DNA of 64,000 nucleotides, taken from Fibrobacter sp. UBA7003 (GTDB lineage Bacteria; Fibrobacterota; Fibrobacteria; Fibrobacterales; Fibrobacteraceae). The DNA is taken from assembly GCA_002449765.1 (NCBI GenBank), contig DJXN01000015.1:310001-374000 (forward strand), read 5' to 3'. The notes under the pieces were generated by a model. That model did no database searches. It was not told where the DNA came from and saw only the letters and a list, made by a program, of their open reading frames with translations. A program made the position numbers and the translations under genes. This document shows positions 42,090 through 50,212 of this stretch, piece after piece (position 1 is the first letter of the stretch; the number at the start of each line of letters is the position of its first letter).

Positions 42090-42314
42090 ATGTCCGTATG
42101 GAAAAATGAAAAGTTCTGGTGCGTGGTGGCTGGTGTCGTTGGCCCGGCTATCATCAAGAAGATTCTCAAGGCTCCCAAAACCCGCGAGTATGCCGTCAAG
42201 GGACTTGCCGAAGGCATGAAGATTACTGCCGACGCCAAGGCCACTTTCCAAGATATGAAGGACGAAGCTGCCGACATCTGCAACGACGCGAAGAATCAGG
42301 CTGGCGTGAAATAA
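42090..42314 (+). CDS. Small membrane-associated protein (possibly DUF6110-like)
   Basis: 74 residues with a perfect AAGGAG Shine-Dalgarno. An N-terminal hydrophobic helix (FWCVVAGVVGPAIIKKIL) is followed by an amphipathic helical tail with repeated Ala/Asp/Lys (DAKATFQDMKDEAADICNDA). Small proteins of this design occur directly upstream of P1B-type ATPases, as here, and I place it tentatively with that group. It may be a metal chaperone or regulatory subunit of the pump. Confidence 0.7.
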   Translation: MSVWKNEKFWCVVAGVVGPAIIKKILKAPKTREYAVKGLAEGMKITADAKATFQDMKDEAADICNDAKNQAGVK

Positions 42315-42318
42315 GAAG

Positions 42319-42454
42319 TGTCATCCTGAGTAAGCGAAGCGCATCGAAGGATCTTTAGCATAGATTCTGCTCCTTCGAACCTAAGAATTGTCGAGCAACA
42401 AGTTGCTCACAATTCTATATCGACTTCGTGCTACGCACTTCGCTCAGAATGACA
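42319..42454. repeat. TGTCATCCTGAG...CTCAGAATGACA palindromic repeat
   Basis: A 136-nt element with matched terminal inverted repeats and two inner arm pairs (AAGCGAAGCGCATCGAAGGA against TCGACTTCGTGCTACGCACT-like sequence; AGAATTGT/ACAATTCT around GCAACAAGTTGC). It fills the gap between the small gene and the ATPase. Confidence 0.7.
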
Positions 42455-42469
42455 AAAAGTTTAATCCAT

Positions 42470-42475
42470 TATTTG
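42470..42475 (+). promoter_or_regulatory. TATTTG element 7 nt before the P-type ATPase ATG
   Basis: TATTTG, seven bases, ATG 42483; no Shine-Dalgarno. Leaderless geometry. Confidence 0.4.
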
Positions 42476-42482
42476 TAATAAT

Positions 42483-44570
42483 ATGAATTTTCGCATCGTT
42501 TACGATCAGCCGGGGCGTATCCGCTTTCGGGCGGGGGCCTACGCGTTTGAAAAAATGCATGAACCGCGCATCCACAAGGCATGCGTGAGTGAACCTTATG
42601 TCCAGAAAGCGGTAGTCCATTCGGAAAACGGCGGCATTCTGCTGGAATACGAAGACGGCTATCGTGAACAGGTGATTGATTTCGTCCGGAATCTAAACGT
42701 TGCTAATCTTCCGGAAATTGAACCCGATACCGAATACCAACTGCAGGAACTCGACACGCAATTCAAGAACCGACTCGCGTTCATGATTGCGCGGCGTTAC
42801 CTTGCCAAGTTGTTTATTCCGCCTCCCATCCGCACGGCGCACCTGATTTACAGGGGCCTCAGGTTTGTGGCGAAAGGCCTGAATTGCCTTGGCGAAGGAA
42901 AGCTTTCTGTCGAAGTGTTGGACGGTGCCGCCATCGGGGCGAGCATCTTGCAGCGCAATTACGAATCGGCTGGGACCATCATGTTCCTGCTGAACGTGAG
43001 CAGCCTTCTGGAAGATTACACCAAGGCGCGCACCCGCACGGCCCTTACCGCAAGCCTTGCCGTGAAGGTAGACCGCGTGTGGGTAGTCAAGGACGGCATC
43101 GACGTTCAGGTGCGCATGCAGGATGTTCAAGTGGGCGACCTCGTGCGCGTGCGTTCCGGCAGCATGATTCCGGTGGACGGAACCGTTGCCGAAGGCGATG
43201 CCTTTGTGAACGAGGCGACCATGACGGGCGAATCGCAGGCGGTGCACAAGACAGTCGGGAAGTCCGTTTTTGCGGGCACCGTCGTAGACGAAGGTTCCAT
43301 TGTGGTGTCGGTGCGGGCTGTAAGCGGCAACACCAAGATTCAGAAAATTATCGAACTCATCGACCGCTCCGAAGACCTGAAGGCTTCTATCCAGAGCCGC
43401 GCCGAACGCCTTGCCGACGGAATTGTACCGTTCAGCTTTATCGGATTCGGGCTCACGCTCCTGTTTACGCGCAACATCACCAAGGCCGTCTCGATTCTAA
43501 TGGTGGACTATTCTTGCGCCATCAAACTTTCCACTCCGATTTCGGTGATTTCGGCACTGCGCGAAGCGGCTGACCGCAACATGACCGTGAAGGGCGGCAA
43601 GTACCTGGAAGAATTTGCGCTTGCAGACACCATTGTTTTCGACAAGACGGGAACGCTCACCAAGGCGGAACCGAAACTCGAACGCGTGATTCCGTTCGGA
43701 AACCGCAGCGAAGAAGAAATCCTCCGCATTGCGGCCTGCATCGAGGAACATTTCCCGCATAGCATGGCCCGCGCCATTGTGCGTGGTGCCGCCGAGCGGG
43801 GAATTGACCACGAAGAAGAACATGCTGACGTGAAGTACATCGTGGCGCATGGAATCGCGACGACTCTCGACGGTGAACGCGCCGTTATCGGCAGCAAGCA
43901 TTTCGTCGTCGAAGACGAAAAAATTGCAGTGGGCGAGGTGGAACAGAAAAAGATCGATGAACTCGCCGGAGCCGCATCCGTGATTTACCTTGCCATTGGC
44001 GGGAACCTTGCGGGCGTGCTTTGCATTAGCGATCCTCCGCGGGACGAAGCTGCCGAAGCCATCCGCATGCTGCGCGAACGCGGGATCAAGCATGTGGCGA
44101 TGATTACCGGCGACAGCCAGAAGGCCGCTGAACGCACGGCGCAACTTTTGGGAATCGATACCTTCTTTGCGCAGGTGCTGCCCGAAGACAAGCACCGCTA
44201 TGTGGAAAAAATGAAGGCCGAAGGCCGCCGCGTAATTATGGTGGGCGACGGAATCAACGATGCTCCTGCCCTTGCCGCCGCGAACGTGTCGGTCGCCATG
44301 AGCGATGCCAGCGACATTGCCCGCGAAACCGCCGACGTGACGCTCCGCAGCGAAGACCTGCGCGACCTTGCGGAACTCCGTACATTGAGCGTCCAGCTTA
44401 TGGAACGCATCCAGGCGAACTACCGCTTTATCGTCGCCTTCAACACGTCGCTACTCGCGGCAGGCTTCTTTGGCTTCTTGGCCCCCTCGACCTCGGCCTT
44501 GTTGCACAACCTCTCGACCATGGCGATTTGCGCCAAGAGCATGACGCCGTTGAAGCGGAATCAGCCCTAA
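42483..44570 (+). CDS. P1B-type heavy-metal ATPase with non-canonical membrane motif
   Basis: 695 residues. The N-terminus (MNFRIVYDQPGRIRFRAG) resembles a degenerate HMA-type domain without CxxC. The actuator motif is TMTGES (about 248), the phosphorylated Asp is in FDKTGTLTK (about 386), the P1B His-Pro-like motif is EHFPHSMARA, and GDGINDAPALAAANVS closes the P domain. The transmembrane metal motif, normally CPC, reads YSCAIKLSTP (about 341-350), so selectivity differs from Cu or Zn/Cd pumps; some Mn/Fe/Zn exporters of this subgroup have such variants. It probably exports a transition metal. A strong terminator follows. Confidence 0.93.
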   Translation: MNFRIVYDQPGRIRFRAGAYAFEKMHEPRIHKACVSEPYVQKAVVHSENGGILLEYEDGYREQVIDFVRNLNVANLPEIEPDTEYQLQELDTQFKNRLAFMIARRYLAKLFIPPPIRTAHLIYRGLRFVAKGLNCLGEGKLSVEVLDGAAIGASILQRNYESAGTIMFLLNVSSLLEDYTKARTRTALTASLAVKVDRVWVVKDGIDVQVRMQDVQVGDLVRVRSGSMIPVDGTVAEGDAFVNEATMTGESQAVHKTVGKSVFAGTVVDEGSIVVSVRAVSGNTKIQKIIELIDRSEDLKASIQSRAERLADGIVPFSFIGFGLTLLFTRNITKAVSILMVDYSCAIKLSTPISVISALREAADRNMTVKGGKYLEEFALADTIVFDKTGTLTKAEPKLERVIPFGNRSEEEILRIAACIEEHFPHSMARAIVRGAAERGIDHEEEHADVKYIVAHGIATTLDGERAVIGSKHFVVEDEKIAVGEVEQKKIDELAGAASVIYLAIGGNLAGVLCISDPPRDEAAEAIRMLRERGIKHVAMITGDSQKAAERTAQLLGIDTFFAQVLPEDKHRYVEKMKAEGRRVIMVGDGINDAPALAAANVSVAMSDASDIARETADVTLRSEDLRDLAELRTLSVQLMERIQANYRFIVAFNTSLLAAGFFGFLAPSTSALLHNLSTMAICAKSMTPLKRNQP

Positions 44571-44590
44571 AATTCCACAAAATCTCGTTA

Positions 44591-44615
44591 AAAGGTGGTG
44601 TAATGCCACCTTTTT
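44591..44615 (+). terminator. Intrinsic terminator after the P-type ATPase
   Basis: AAAGGTGG / CCACCTTT perfect 8-bp stem, 7-nt loop, then TT. Confidence 0.8.
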
Positions 44616-44640
44616 CGTGTTTTTACGGATGCATTCTTAT

Positions 44641-44657
44641 GCGACGCTATTTGTCGC
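44641..44657 (+). promoter_or_regulatory. Candidate WYL-regulator operator before the 44730 gene pair
   Basis: GCGACGCTATTTGTCGC is a palindrome whose right part, CTATTTGTCGCAGT to 44660, is identical to that of the site before the AAA+ operon (17 of 19 positions over CGACA/G...CAGT). Same orientation relative to the gene it precedes. Confidence 0.55.
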
Positions 44658-44729
44658 AGTCATTATGTATTTTTAGTGGATGACGAATTTTACTAAAATC
44701 AATGTTTTTTCGCAAAAAAGAGAGCCATA

Positions 44730-45401
44730 ATGACAACAGACCTTTCACGTGCACCGCGGTGGGACATTCTCCGAAATTTCTATCGCGACTTCGATAACGG
44801 CCGCAAGCGCGGCTGTGTCGAGAAGTGGAAAAAAGAAATGCCCCAAAGCAGGTTTGAACAGGAACTTTTCGAAACAAAAATCCACACCGAATTTCTGCGC
44901 GACCGCCAGAAGATGCTGAACAAGAATTTCCGTTGGACCTACGCGAACATGAAAAAGCTCATCGCGCTCGACCAGTATTTCAGGGAACTGCACCGGAGCA
45001 TCGCCCGCACCTTCGAAGCGACCAAAAGGGACATCGCCGCACTTACTGCGCAAAATCACAAATGGTACAGGGAATACGAACTCGAATCGGAAATCTGCCC
45101 TGCGAACGACTGGGACATTCCCGGCGAACACGAATACATCAGCGATTTGCTTTTCTGGTACGCGAACTGGGGCTCCATCAACATCTGCTCAAGCACGAAC
45201 GAACACAACCCCGAACGCCACAAGGTCTACCTCGTTCCCGCTTGGAAACAAATGCTGCTCATCGATAAGTTCGTCAAAGACGGCGTCACCTGGGAACTCG
45301 ACTCGCTCCTCTACGACAGCGAATCAAGCCTCTACACCTTCCACGACATTGTCCGTATGAAACCGGAACAATTCGAAGTGTGCTACACATTGAGATTTTA
45401 A
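44730..45401 (+). CDS. Hypothetical protein (first of orphan pair)
   Basis: 223 residues, no family recognised. Soluble, no signal peptide; rich in aromatic and basic residues in the N-terminal helical half (PRWDILRNFYRDFDNG; FRWTYANMKKLIALDQYFRE) with mixed alpha/beta sequence after (EHEYISDLLFWYANWGSINI, HKVYLVPAWKQMLLIDKFV). A GAGAG Shine-Dalgarno precedes the ATG. The second gene follows after 16 bases. An operator-like palindrome shared with the WYL/AAA+ locus lies 73-89 bases upstream, suggesting joint control. Confidence 0.6.
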   Translation: MTTDLSRAPRWDILRNFYRDFDNGRKRGCVEKWKKEMPQSRFEQELFETKIHTEFLRDRQKMLNKNFRWTYANMKKLIALDQYFRELHRSIARTFEATKRDIAALTAQNHKWYREYELESEICPANDWDIPGEHEYISDLLFWYANWGSINICSSTNEHNPERHKVYLVPAWKQMLLIDKFVKDGVTWELDSLLYDSESSLYTFHDIVRMKPEQFEVCYTLRF

Positions 45402-45417
45402 ACAAAAGTGAGGTTCT

Positions 45418-46077
45418 ATGAGAAGACGATACATTTATCAGCTGGCGGCAACGATTCTGCCGAATGGGCTGGGCAATGACACCGTTGACCATGATCTGGG
45501 AATTTTCACGTCGCTACGCACTGCCGAAAAAATCCTGCGAGATTATGTTGAGAGTGGAAATTTTTATTGCCCGGTCTATAGCTATTCCATCATGTTCCTG
45601 CCCGTCAATGACGATTTGGAATATGAATCCGAGCGGCGAATCAACGTCTATTCGCCCGATGGCAAATTGCAGCTTTCTGAATTCAACATGATGTCCTGTA
45701 ACGGGGCGTGGAGCAAAAAACTGAATATAGACCTTCGCGCCGTCATCGACACCGGCCCCGGCAAAAAGCCTTATTTCACGCTGTACAACCATTGGAAACG
45801 AGGACTCGCGACCAAGTGCGCGCGCATCTCCTTTCTGGAACCCAAATACGAACTGGGCACCTCGTATAACAAATCCGTCTGGTTCCTGGACGACAACGAG
45901 AAAAAGATGCTCATGAAGTTCCTGAAAACAAAATGCAGGAGCATTTTTAGCGACAAATGCACAAATAATTGGATGAGCGTCATCGGGGCTTTCAACAACG
46001 AAGTCCAAGGAGACGATGATAGCCGCATTCTGCCCTATGATTTGCCCATCCCTAATTACAACAAACTAGAACCGTAG
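45418..46077 (+). CDS. Hypothetical protein (second of orphan pair)
   Basis: 219 residues, no recognised domain. The N-terminus (RRRYIYQLAATILPNG; FTSLRTAEKILRDYVESGNF) is followed by beta-rich sequence (YCPVYSYSIMFLPVND, RINVYSPDGKLQLSEF) and a basic C-terminal half. AGTGAGG upstream is a weak Shine-Dalgarno. No signal peptide, so cytoplasmic. Co-transcribed with the 44730 gene by spacing. Confidence 0.6.
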   Translation: MRRRYIYQLAATILPNGLGNDTVDHDLGIFTSLRTAEKILRDYVESGNFYCPVYSYSIMFLPVNDDLEYESERRINVYSPDGKLQLSEFNMMSCNGAWSKKLNIDLRAVIDTGPGKKPYFTLYNHWKRGLATKCARISFLEPKYELGTSYNKSVWFLDDNEKKMLMKFLKTKCRSIFSDKCTNNWMSVIGAFNNEVQGDDDSRILPYDLPIPNYNKLEP

Positions 46078-46260
46078 TGACAAAATTCCTTTGGGCGTTC
46101 CCCTAGCGGGTCGGGCCATACTCGCACGTCGCTAACGGCGCACTCACCGAGCCTTGCTAACGCAAGTCTCGTCCCTGCGGGTAACTGTCTCCCCTAAAGG
46201 GGACCATAGCCACTAAGGCAACGAGTTGCCAAGTGGCTGGAGGCCTAACGCAGAATGTAT
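46078..46260. repeat. GC-rich cluster of short palindromes
   Basis: No gene. A dense series of small hairpins: CGTTCCCC/GGGTCGGG region, CTTGCTAACGCAAG, TCCCCTAAAGGGGA (perfect), GGCAACGAGTTGCC and CCACT/AGTGG around it. It immediately precedes the AT-rich McrBC genes and resembles in style the GC blocks bordering the 22-25 kb island. Confidence 0.5.
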
Positions 46261-46269
46261 AAAACATTC

Positions 46270-46281
46270 CAATTTGGAGTA
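46270..46281 (+). promoter_or_regulatory. Single TTTGGAGTA box before McrB
   Basis: CAATTTGGAGTA matches the second half of the paired direct repeats found elsewhere; no convincing first half lies 20 bp upstream. Confidence 0.25.
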
Positions 46282-46340
46282 ATTTTCTTGGATTTTTGTA
46301 GAGAAATGAGTATAGATTTAGGAGAAAAAAGAGGAAAAAT

Positions 46341-48638
46341 ATGGCAGTCTTTAAAAATAATCAAGAAAAAGAAAAATTTGTAAGAAGTTTTCTGAATGAA
46401 AAAATAAAAATTGGTGAATTGCGTGATTACAAAAAAATCTCAAATGGTGATTATGGTTGTTATTTATCGAAAAGACACGGCTTATTAGATTATGTCTCTT
46501 TAGGTGTTAAAGATTCACATATATTTTTACGTTTTTGGGAAAAGGAAAACGAGGAAGATCGAAAGGAAAAAATTGCAAAAAGGCGGTCTTTTTTAGAGAA
46601 ATATTATGAAAAAATACAACAGGAACTTGGATCTGAAATTAAATATGATAGTTTAAAAAAAGTGAATCATTACATCTGTGGTGAAGATAATTTTTTTAAA
46701 GGTTTCTGCGCCTATTACCCAGATAGGAAATCTGTGGATGAATTAAATCAGGATATAAATAAATTGTATAGTGTATATTGCGATATGAGGGATAATATGA
46801 AAAAAAATGGAAATGGAAAATTTCATGCATTGTTTGAGAGCATAATGCAAATAATGGGTGAAAAATATAATCCTTTGAAATTTATTGATGAAGGTAAGGC
46901 TTGTTTGCAATATAAACCGTTTAATGCAAAAGAAAATGATTGGGGTAAGAAAAAATGCCATTATGAGTTTTGTGGTGGCTATGATGAAAACTATGTACCA
47001 AACTATATACAAATATGTTTTCATTGTGAAGACAATTTTAAATTCGAAAAGGAATTTCAAGAGTTTGCCCAAAAAGAAGAAAGCCTAAAACAACTGATTA
47101 AAGTCAAACCTGGTGCAAAAAAAACAACATTGGAATATGGAGAAATTCCTATTGGAACAGATGTTGGCGATGTTGCGAATAACGCTGTAAAGCAAATGCT
47201 TAGCTTTGAACAACAATATGGTCCCAAAATTTTAGAATTAATTCAAAAGAGTAAAGGTGAAATTCCTTCGGAGAATAGTAACAGTGAGGAAGAAAAAATG
47301 AGTGCGTCAGAAACGAACAAAGAAGAAATTGCGTTGAATACAATTCTTTATGGACCTCCGGGAACAGGCAAAACATTCAACACCATGGCCTACGCCGTAG
47401 CTATTTGCGAAGATAAAGATGTTGAAGATATAAAAAGAGAAATGCAGGAAGAAACGGGTTTTAAATCCGTAAAGCAACGATATGATGCTCTTAAGGATGA
47501 GGGACGCATCGAGTTTGTGACCTTCCATCAATCGTATGGCTATGAGGATTTTATTGAAGGAATTAAACCAGACCTTGACGATTCTGCAGGAATGTTGAAA
47601 TACAAGTTGGAAACAGGATGTTTCAAGGCTTTTTGTGATAAAATATCCGGTAATTTTGAAGAAGCATGGGGTGTGTTGTGCGACAAACTAGATGATGAAG
47701 ATAAGGAATACCTTGAAATACCTTATATTAGCGATAAAAACAAAACCTTTGCTATTGAATGGAATGTATCTCATAATGGATTAAAGGCTAAGGATGCTCA
47801 TCGATTCTTTAATAAGAAACAACTGCAAAATATATACAGGAAAAAACCTGGTGTGAAAAAAGGTGGGCATGACAACTACAGAAAGGCCATTGTAGAGTAT
47901 ATGAAAAAAGAATGCGGGTTGAAAGAATTCAATGGCAACGAAAGTAATGACTTACCAAGTAATGCAAGAGTATTTATCATAGATGAAATCAATCGTGGCA
48001 ATATCAGCAAAATTTTTGGAGAACTGATAACGCTCATCGAGCCTTCTAAGCGTTTGGGCGAAAGGGAATGGATGAAAGTAACGCTCCCTTGTTCTGGAGA
48101 TGAATTCGGTGTTCCGAATAATGTTTATATTCTTGGAACAATGAATACAGCGGATCGTTCCATTGCAATGATGGATACAGCTCTTCGTCGTAGATTTAAT
48201 TTTGTTGAAATGATGCCGGATACTAGCGAATCATCACCATTAAAAGGCAAAGAGATTGAGTATAAAGGTGTTATTATTAACATCTGTGAAACGCTAAAAA
48301 CCATTAATGAGCGTATCGAATATCTCTATGACAGAGAACATACTATCGGCCACGCGTTCTTTATTGGAGTAGATTCTCCTGAAAAATTGTCTTCAGTCTT
48401 TAAAAACAAGGTTATCCCTCTACTACAAGAATATTTCTATGACGATTACGAAAAGATTCGCCTTGTGCTAGGAGACAATGAAAAGGATGAAGAACATCAA
48501 TTCATAACAAAGGTTGTTCCCCCAAAAGACCTTTTCAAGAAGAATAGTCGTGACGAAGATTTGAATACGGAGAAATATACATATCGGATAAATCAAAAAG
48601 CTTTTAAAGATCCTAATAGCTATAAAGATATCATTTGA
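46341..48638 (+). CDS. mcrB: McrB-like AAA+ GTPase of a McrBC restriction system
   Basis: 765 residues. A 310-residue N-terminal region (probably target recognition; two parts, with a FLEKYYEKIQQELG helix and a basic YHFCGGY-like part) precedes the motor. Motor motifs: LYGPPGTGKTF (about 336), FHQSYGYEDFIEGIKP, FIIDEINRGNISKIFGEL (Walker B, about 544), the McrB signature GTMNTADRSI (about 600) and an Arg finger in ALRRRFNF. A GGAGAAAAAAGAGG ribosome site precedes the ATG. The stop overlaps the mcrC start. AT-rich. It translocates DNA to direct cleavage of modified DNA by McrC. Confidence 0.92.
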   Translation: MAVFKNNQEKEKFVRSFLNEKIKIGELRDYKKISNGDYGCYLSKRHGLLDYVSLGVKDSHIFLRFWEKENEEDRKEKIAKRRSFLEKYYEKIQQELGSEIKYDSLKKVNHYICGEDNFFKGFCAYYPDRKSVDELNQDINKLYSVYCDMRDNMKKNGNGKFHALFESIMQIMGEKYNPLKFIDEGKACLQYKPFNAKENDWGKKKCHYEFCGGYDENYVPNYIQICFHCEDNFKFEKEFQEFAQKEESLKQLIKVKPGAKKTTLEYGEIPIGTDVGDVANNAVKQMLSFEQQYGPKILELIQKSKGEIPSENSNSEEEKMSASETNKEEIALNTILYGPPGTGKTFNTMAYAVAICEDKDVEDIKREMQEETGFKSVKQRYDALKDEGRIEFVTFHQSYGYEDFIEGIKPDLDDSAGMLKYKLETGCFKAFCDKISGNFEEAWGVLCDKLDDEDKEYLEIPYISDKNKTFAIEWNVSHNGLKAKDAHRFFNKKQLQNIYRKKPGVKKGGHDNYRKAIVEYMKKECGLKEFNGNESNDLPSNARVFIIDEINRGNISKIFGELITLIEPSKRLGEREWMKVTLPCSGDEFGVPNNVYILGTMNTADRSIAMMDTALRRRFNFVEMMPDTSESSPLKGKEIEYKGVIINICETLKTINERIEYLYDREHTIGHAFFIGVDSPEKLSSVFKNKVIPLLQEYFYDDYEKIRLVLGDNEKDEEHQFITKVVPPKDLFKKNSRDEDLNTEKYTYRINQKAFKDPNSYKDII

Positions 48639-49933
48639 TGAAAACACTGATAAAAAAAGAGTTTGAAATCATTGAACAAGGGGATGCTGAAGGGCAACTC
48701 TCTAGCGGTCAATTTAAATTGCTCCGAGATTTTGTCTTTGATTCTGAAAAAAGTGCTCCTGATTTTTTCAAACTCGTACCAAAAAATGGCAAAGAAGCCA
48801 TCAAGGTTCAAAATTATGTTGGAGTTATTGAACTACCTGATGGTTTTCGCATAGAAGTTTTGCCTAAAATTGATCTAGCGCAAGATGACGAAAATTTCGA
48901 TAAAACTAGGAGCATTTTCTTGAAAATGCTACAATGTATGGATGAAAATCAGTTCAAAGTATCTGATTTTGCGAATTTGAACACATCCAAAATGCCTTTG
49001 TTCGAAATTTTCATCCAAATGTTTTTGAATGATGTACAGAAGCTAACTCGCGTGGGTTTGAAATCTGGTTATGTTCATATAGAGGAAAATTCTAAAACAT
49101 TTAAGGGTAAATTACTAGTCTCGCAGAATATACGAGAAAATCTTGTTCATCAAGAGCGTTTTTATGTAGAATATGATGAATTCCAATTGAATCGCCCCGA
49201 AAACAGACTCGTCAAATCAACTTTACTATATCTCAATAAAAAATCAAACAGCGATTCTAATCTCGCAGAAATTCGAAGGCAACTGATGTTCTTTGAACAG
49301 GTTGATGCATCTGTCAATTATGAAGCAGATTTCTCAAAAGTGATAAAAACTCGAAATACGACCGAATATGAAAACCTAATGGCATGGGCGCGAGTTTTTC
49401 TTCAAAATAAAAGCTTCTCAACATTCTCTGGAAGCACCTCTGTAAGATCAATTCTTTTCCCGATGGAAAAAGTTTTTGAAGCATATGTAGCGAAGAAATT
49501 GCGTAAAGCGGTCATCAAGGAGACGGAAGACGATTATTGGAGAGAATGGAATGTTCGTTCGCAATATGGTGCAAAATATTTATTTGAAGTTCCTTCAAAT
49601 AAATTTCAGATGCGCCCAGACATCGTAATGAAAAAGGATGATAAAATCAATATCATTTTAGATACAAAATGGAAACGGCTTGTAAATGACGATTCTCTAA
49701 ATTATGGTATTTCTCAGCAAGATATGTACCAGATGTTTGCCTATGGACATAAATATAATTGTCCAAATATCTGGCTTATTTATCCCAAAAATAAAGATAT
49801 GGATGGGAAAATAAAAGAATATAAAGAATTTAAAGATAGGAACGATGGTTTGTCAGTAAGTATATATTGTTTAGATCTGGGAGATAAAGATGCTTTTTCT
49901 ACACTTCTAGCACAATTGAAGGAAGAAAAATAG
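48638..49933 (+). CDS. mcrC: McrC-like nuclease subunit
   Basis: About 431 residues, ATG at 48638 overlapping the mcrB TGA. N-terminal region FKLLRDFVFD and VQNYVGVIELPDGFRIEVLPKI is the typical McrC opening; the middle contains RENLVHQERFYVEYDEFQLN (RPENRLVK next). The PD-(D/E)XK core is in the C-terminal part: RPDIVM (about 326) and IILDTKWK (about 342), followed by DMYQMFAYGHKY. It is the nuclease that cleaves when stimulated by McrB. Confidence 0.93.
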   Translation: MKTLIKKEFEIIEQGDAEGQLSSGQFKLLRDFVFDSEKSAPDFFKLVPKNGKEAIKVQNYVGVIELPDGFRIEVLPKIDLAQDDENFDKTRSIFLKMLQCMDENQFKVSDFANLNTSKMPLFEIFIQMFLNDVQKLTRVGLKSGYVHIEENSKTFKGKLLVSQNIRENLVHQERFYVEYDEFQLNRPENRLVKSTLLYLNKKSNSDSNLAEIRRQLMFFEQVDASVNYEADFSKVIKTRNTTEYENLMAWARVFLQNKSFSTFSGSTSVRSILFPMEKVFEAYVAKKLRKAVIKETEDDYWREWNVRSQYGAKYLFEVPSNKFQMRPDIVMKKDDKINIILDTKWKRLVNDDSLNYGISQQDMYQMFAYGHKYNCPNIWLIYPKNKDMDGKIKEYKEFKDRNDGLSVSIYCLDLGDKDAFSTLLAQLKEEK

Positions 49934-50059
49934 CCTGAACGGTTGTCTTTTTGATGTATTACCTAGAACGAACCCGGCTTTGCAAGGTATCTTGAAACAA
50001 ACGGAAAACTTCGTGAAAGAAATCCCGTTTCCGATAACGATTCAGTTGCAAGAAAAATC
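49934..50059. other. Intergenic region after McrC
   Basis: No convincing gene. A 77-codon frame on the minus strand (49959-50192) lacks a ribosome site and spans the palindromes. Some plus-strand codons recall ORF6N sequence weakly, so a decayed ORF6N fragment is possible. Confidence 0.3.
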
Positions 50060-50086
50060 TTGAAGTCGGAAATTCCGGCTTCAAGT
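50060..50086. repeat. 27-bp palindrome (upstream copy 1)
   Basis: 13-nt arms CTTGAAGTCGGAA and TTCCGGCTTCAAG around a single A; one G-T pair. Same size and centre as the palindromes inside the ORF6N gene. Confidence 0.7.
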
Positions 50087-50088
50087 TT

Positions 50089-50115
50089 CTAAGGTGCAAA
50101 ATTTTCACCTTTAAT
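50089..50115. repeat. 27-bp palindrome (upstream copy 2)
   Basis: Core AAGGTGCAAAATTTTCACCT; 23 of 27 positions equal the coding copy at 50443, two bases after upstream copy 1. Confidence 0.65.
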
Positions 50116-50212
50116 TGTTGTTCCCCTTGACAATCGTCATCCATGAATTTATATTTGTAGTGAACAAGTGTGTAGTCTCGTCTTTTTTGCATGTAGACGA
50201 GAAGGAATTTAA

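Noticed and set aside
46078..46260. Possible integron attC-like site
   Set aside because: One GCCTAAC core-like heptamer is present, but no convincing paired R'/L' boxes and no integrase gene in the window.
49959..50192. 77-codon minus-strand frame after McrC
   Set aside because: It reads through two non-coding palindromes and lacks a start signal; kept only as a note on a possible decayed ORF6N fragment.
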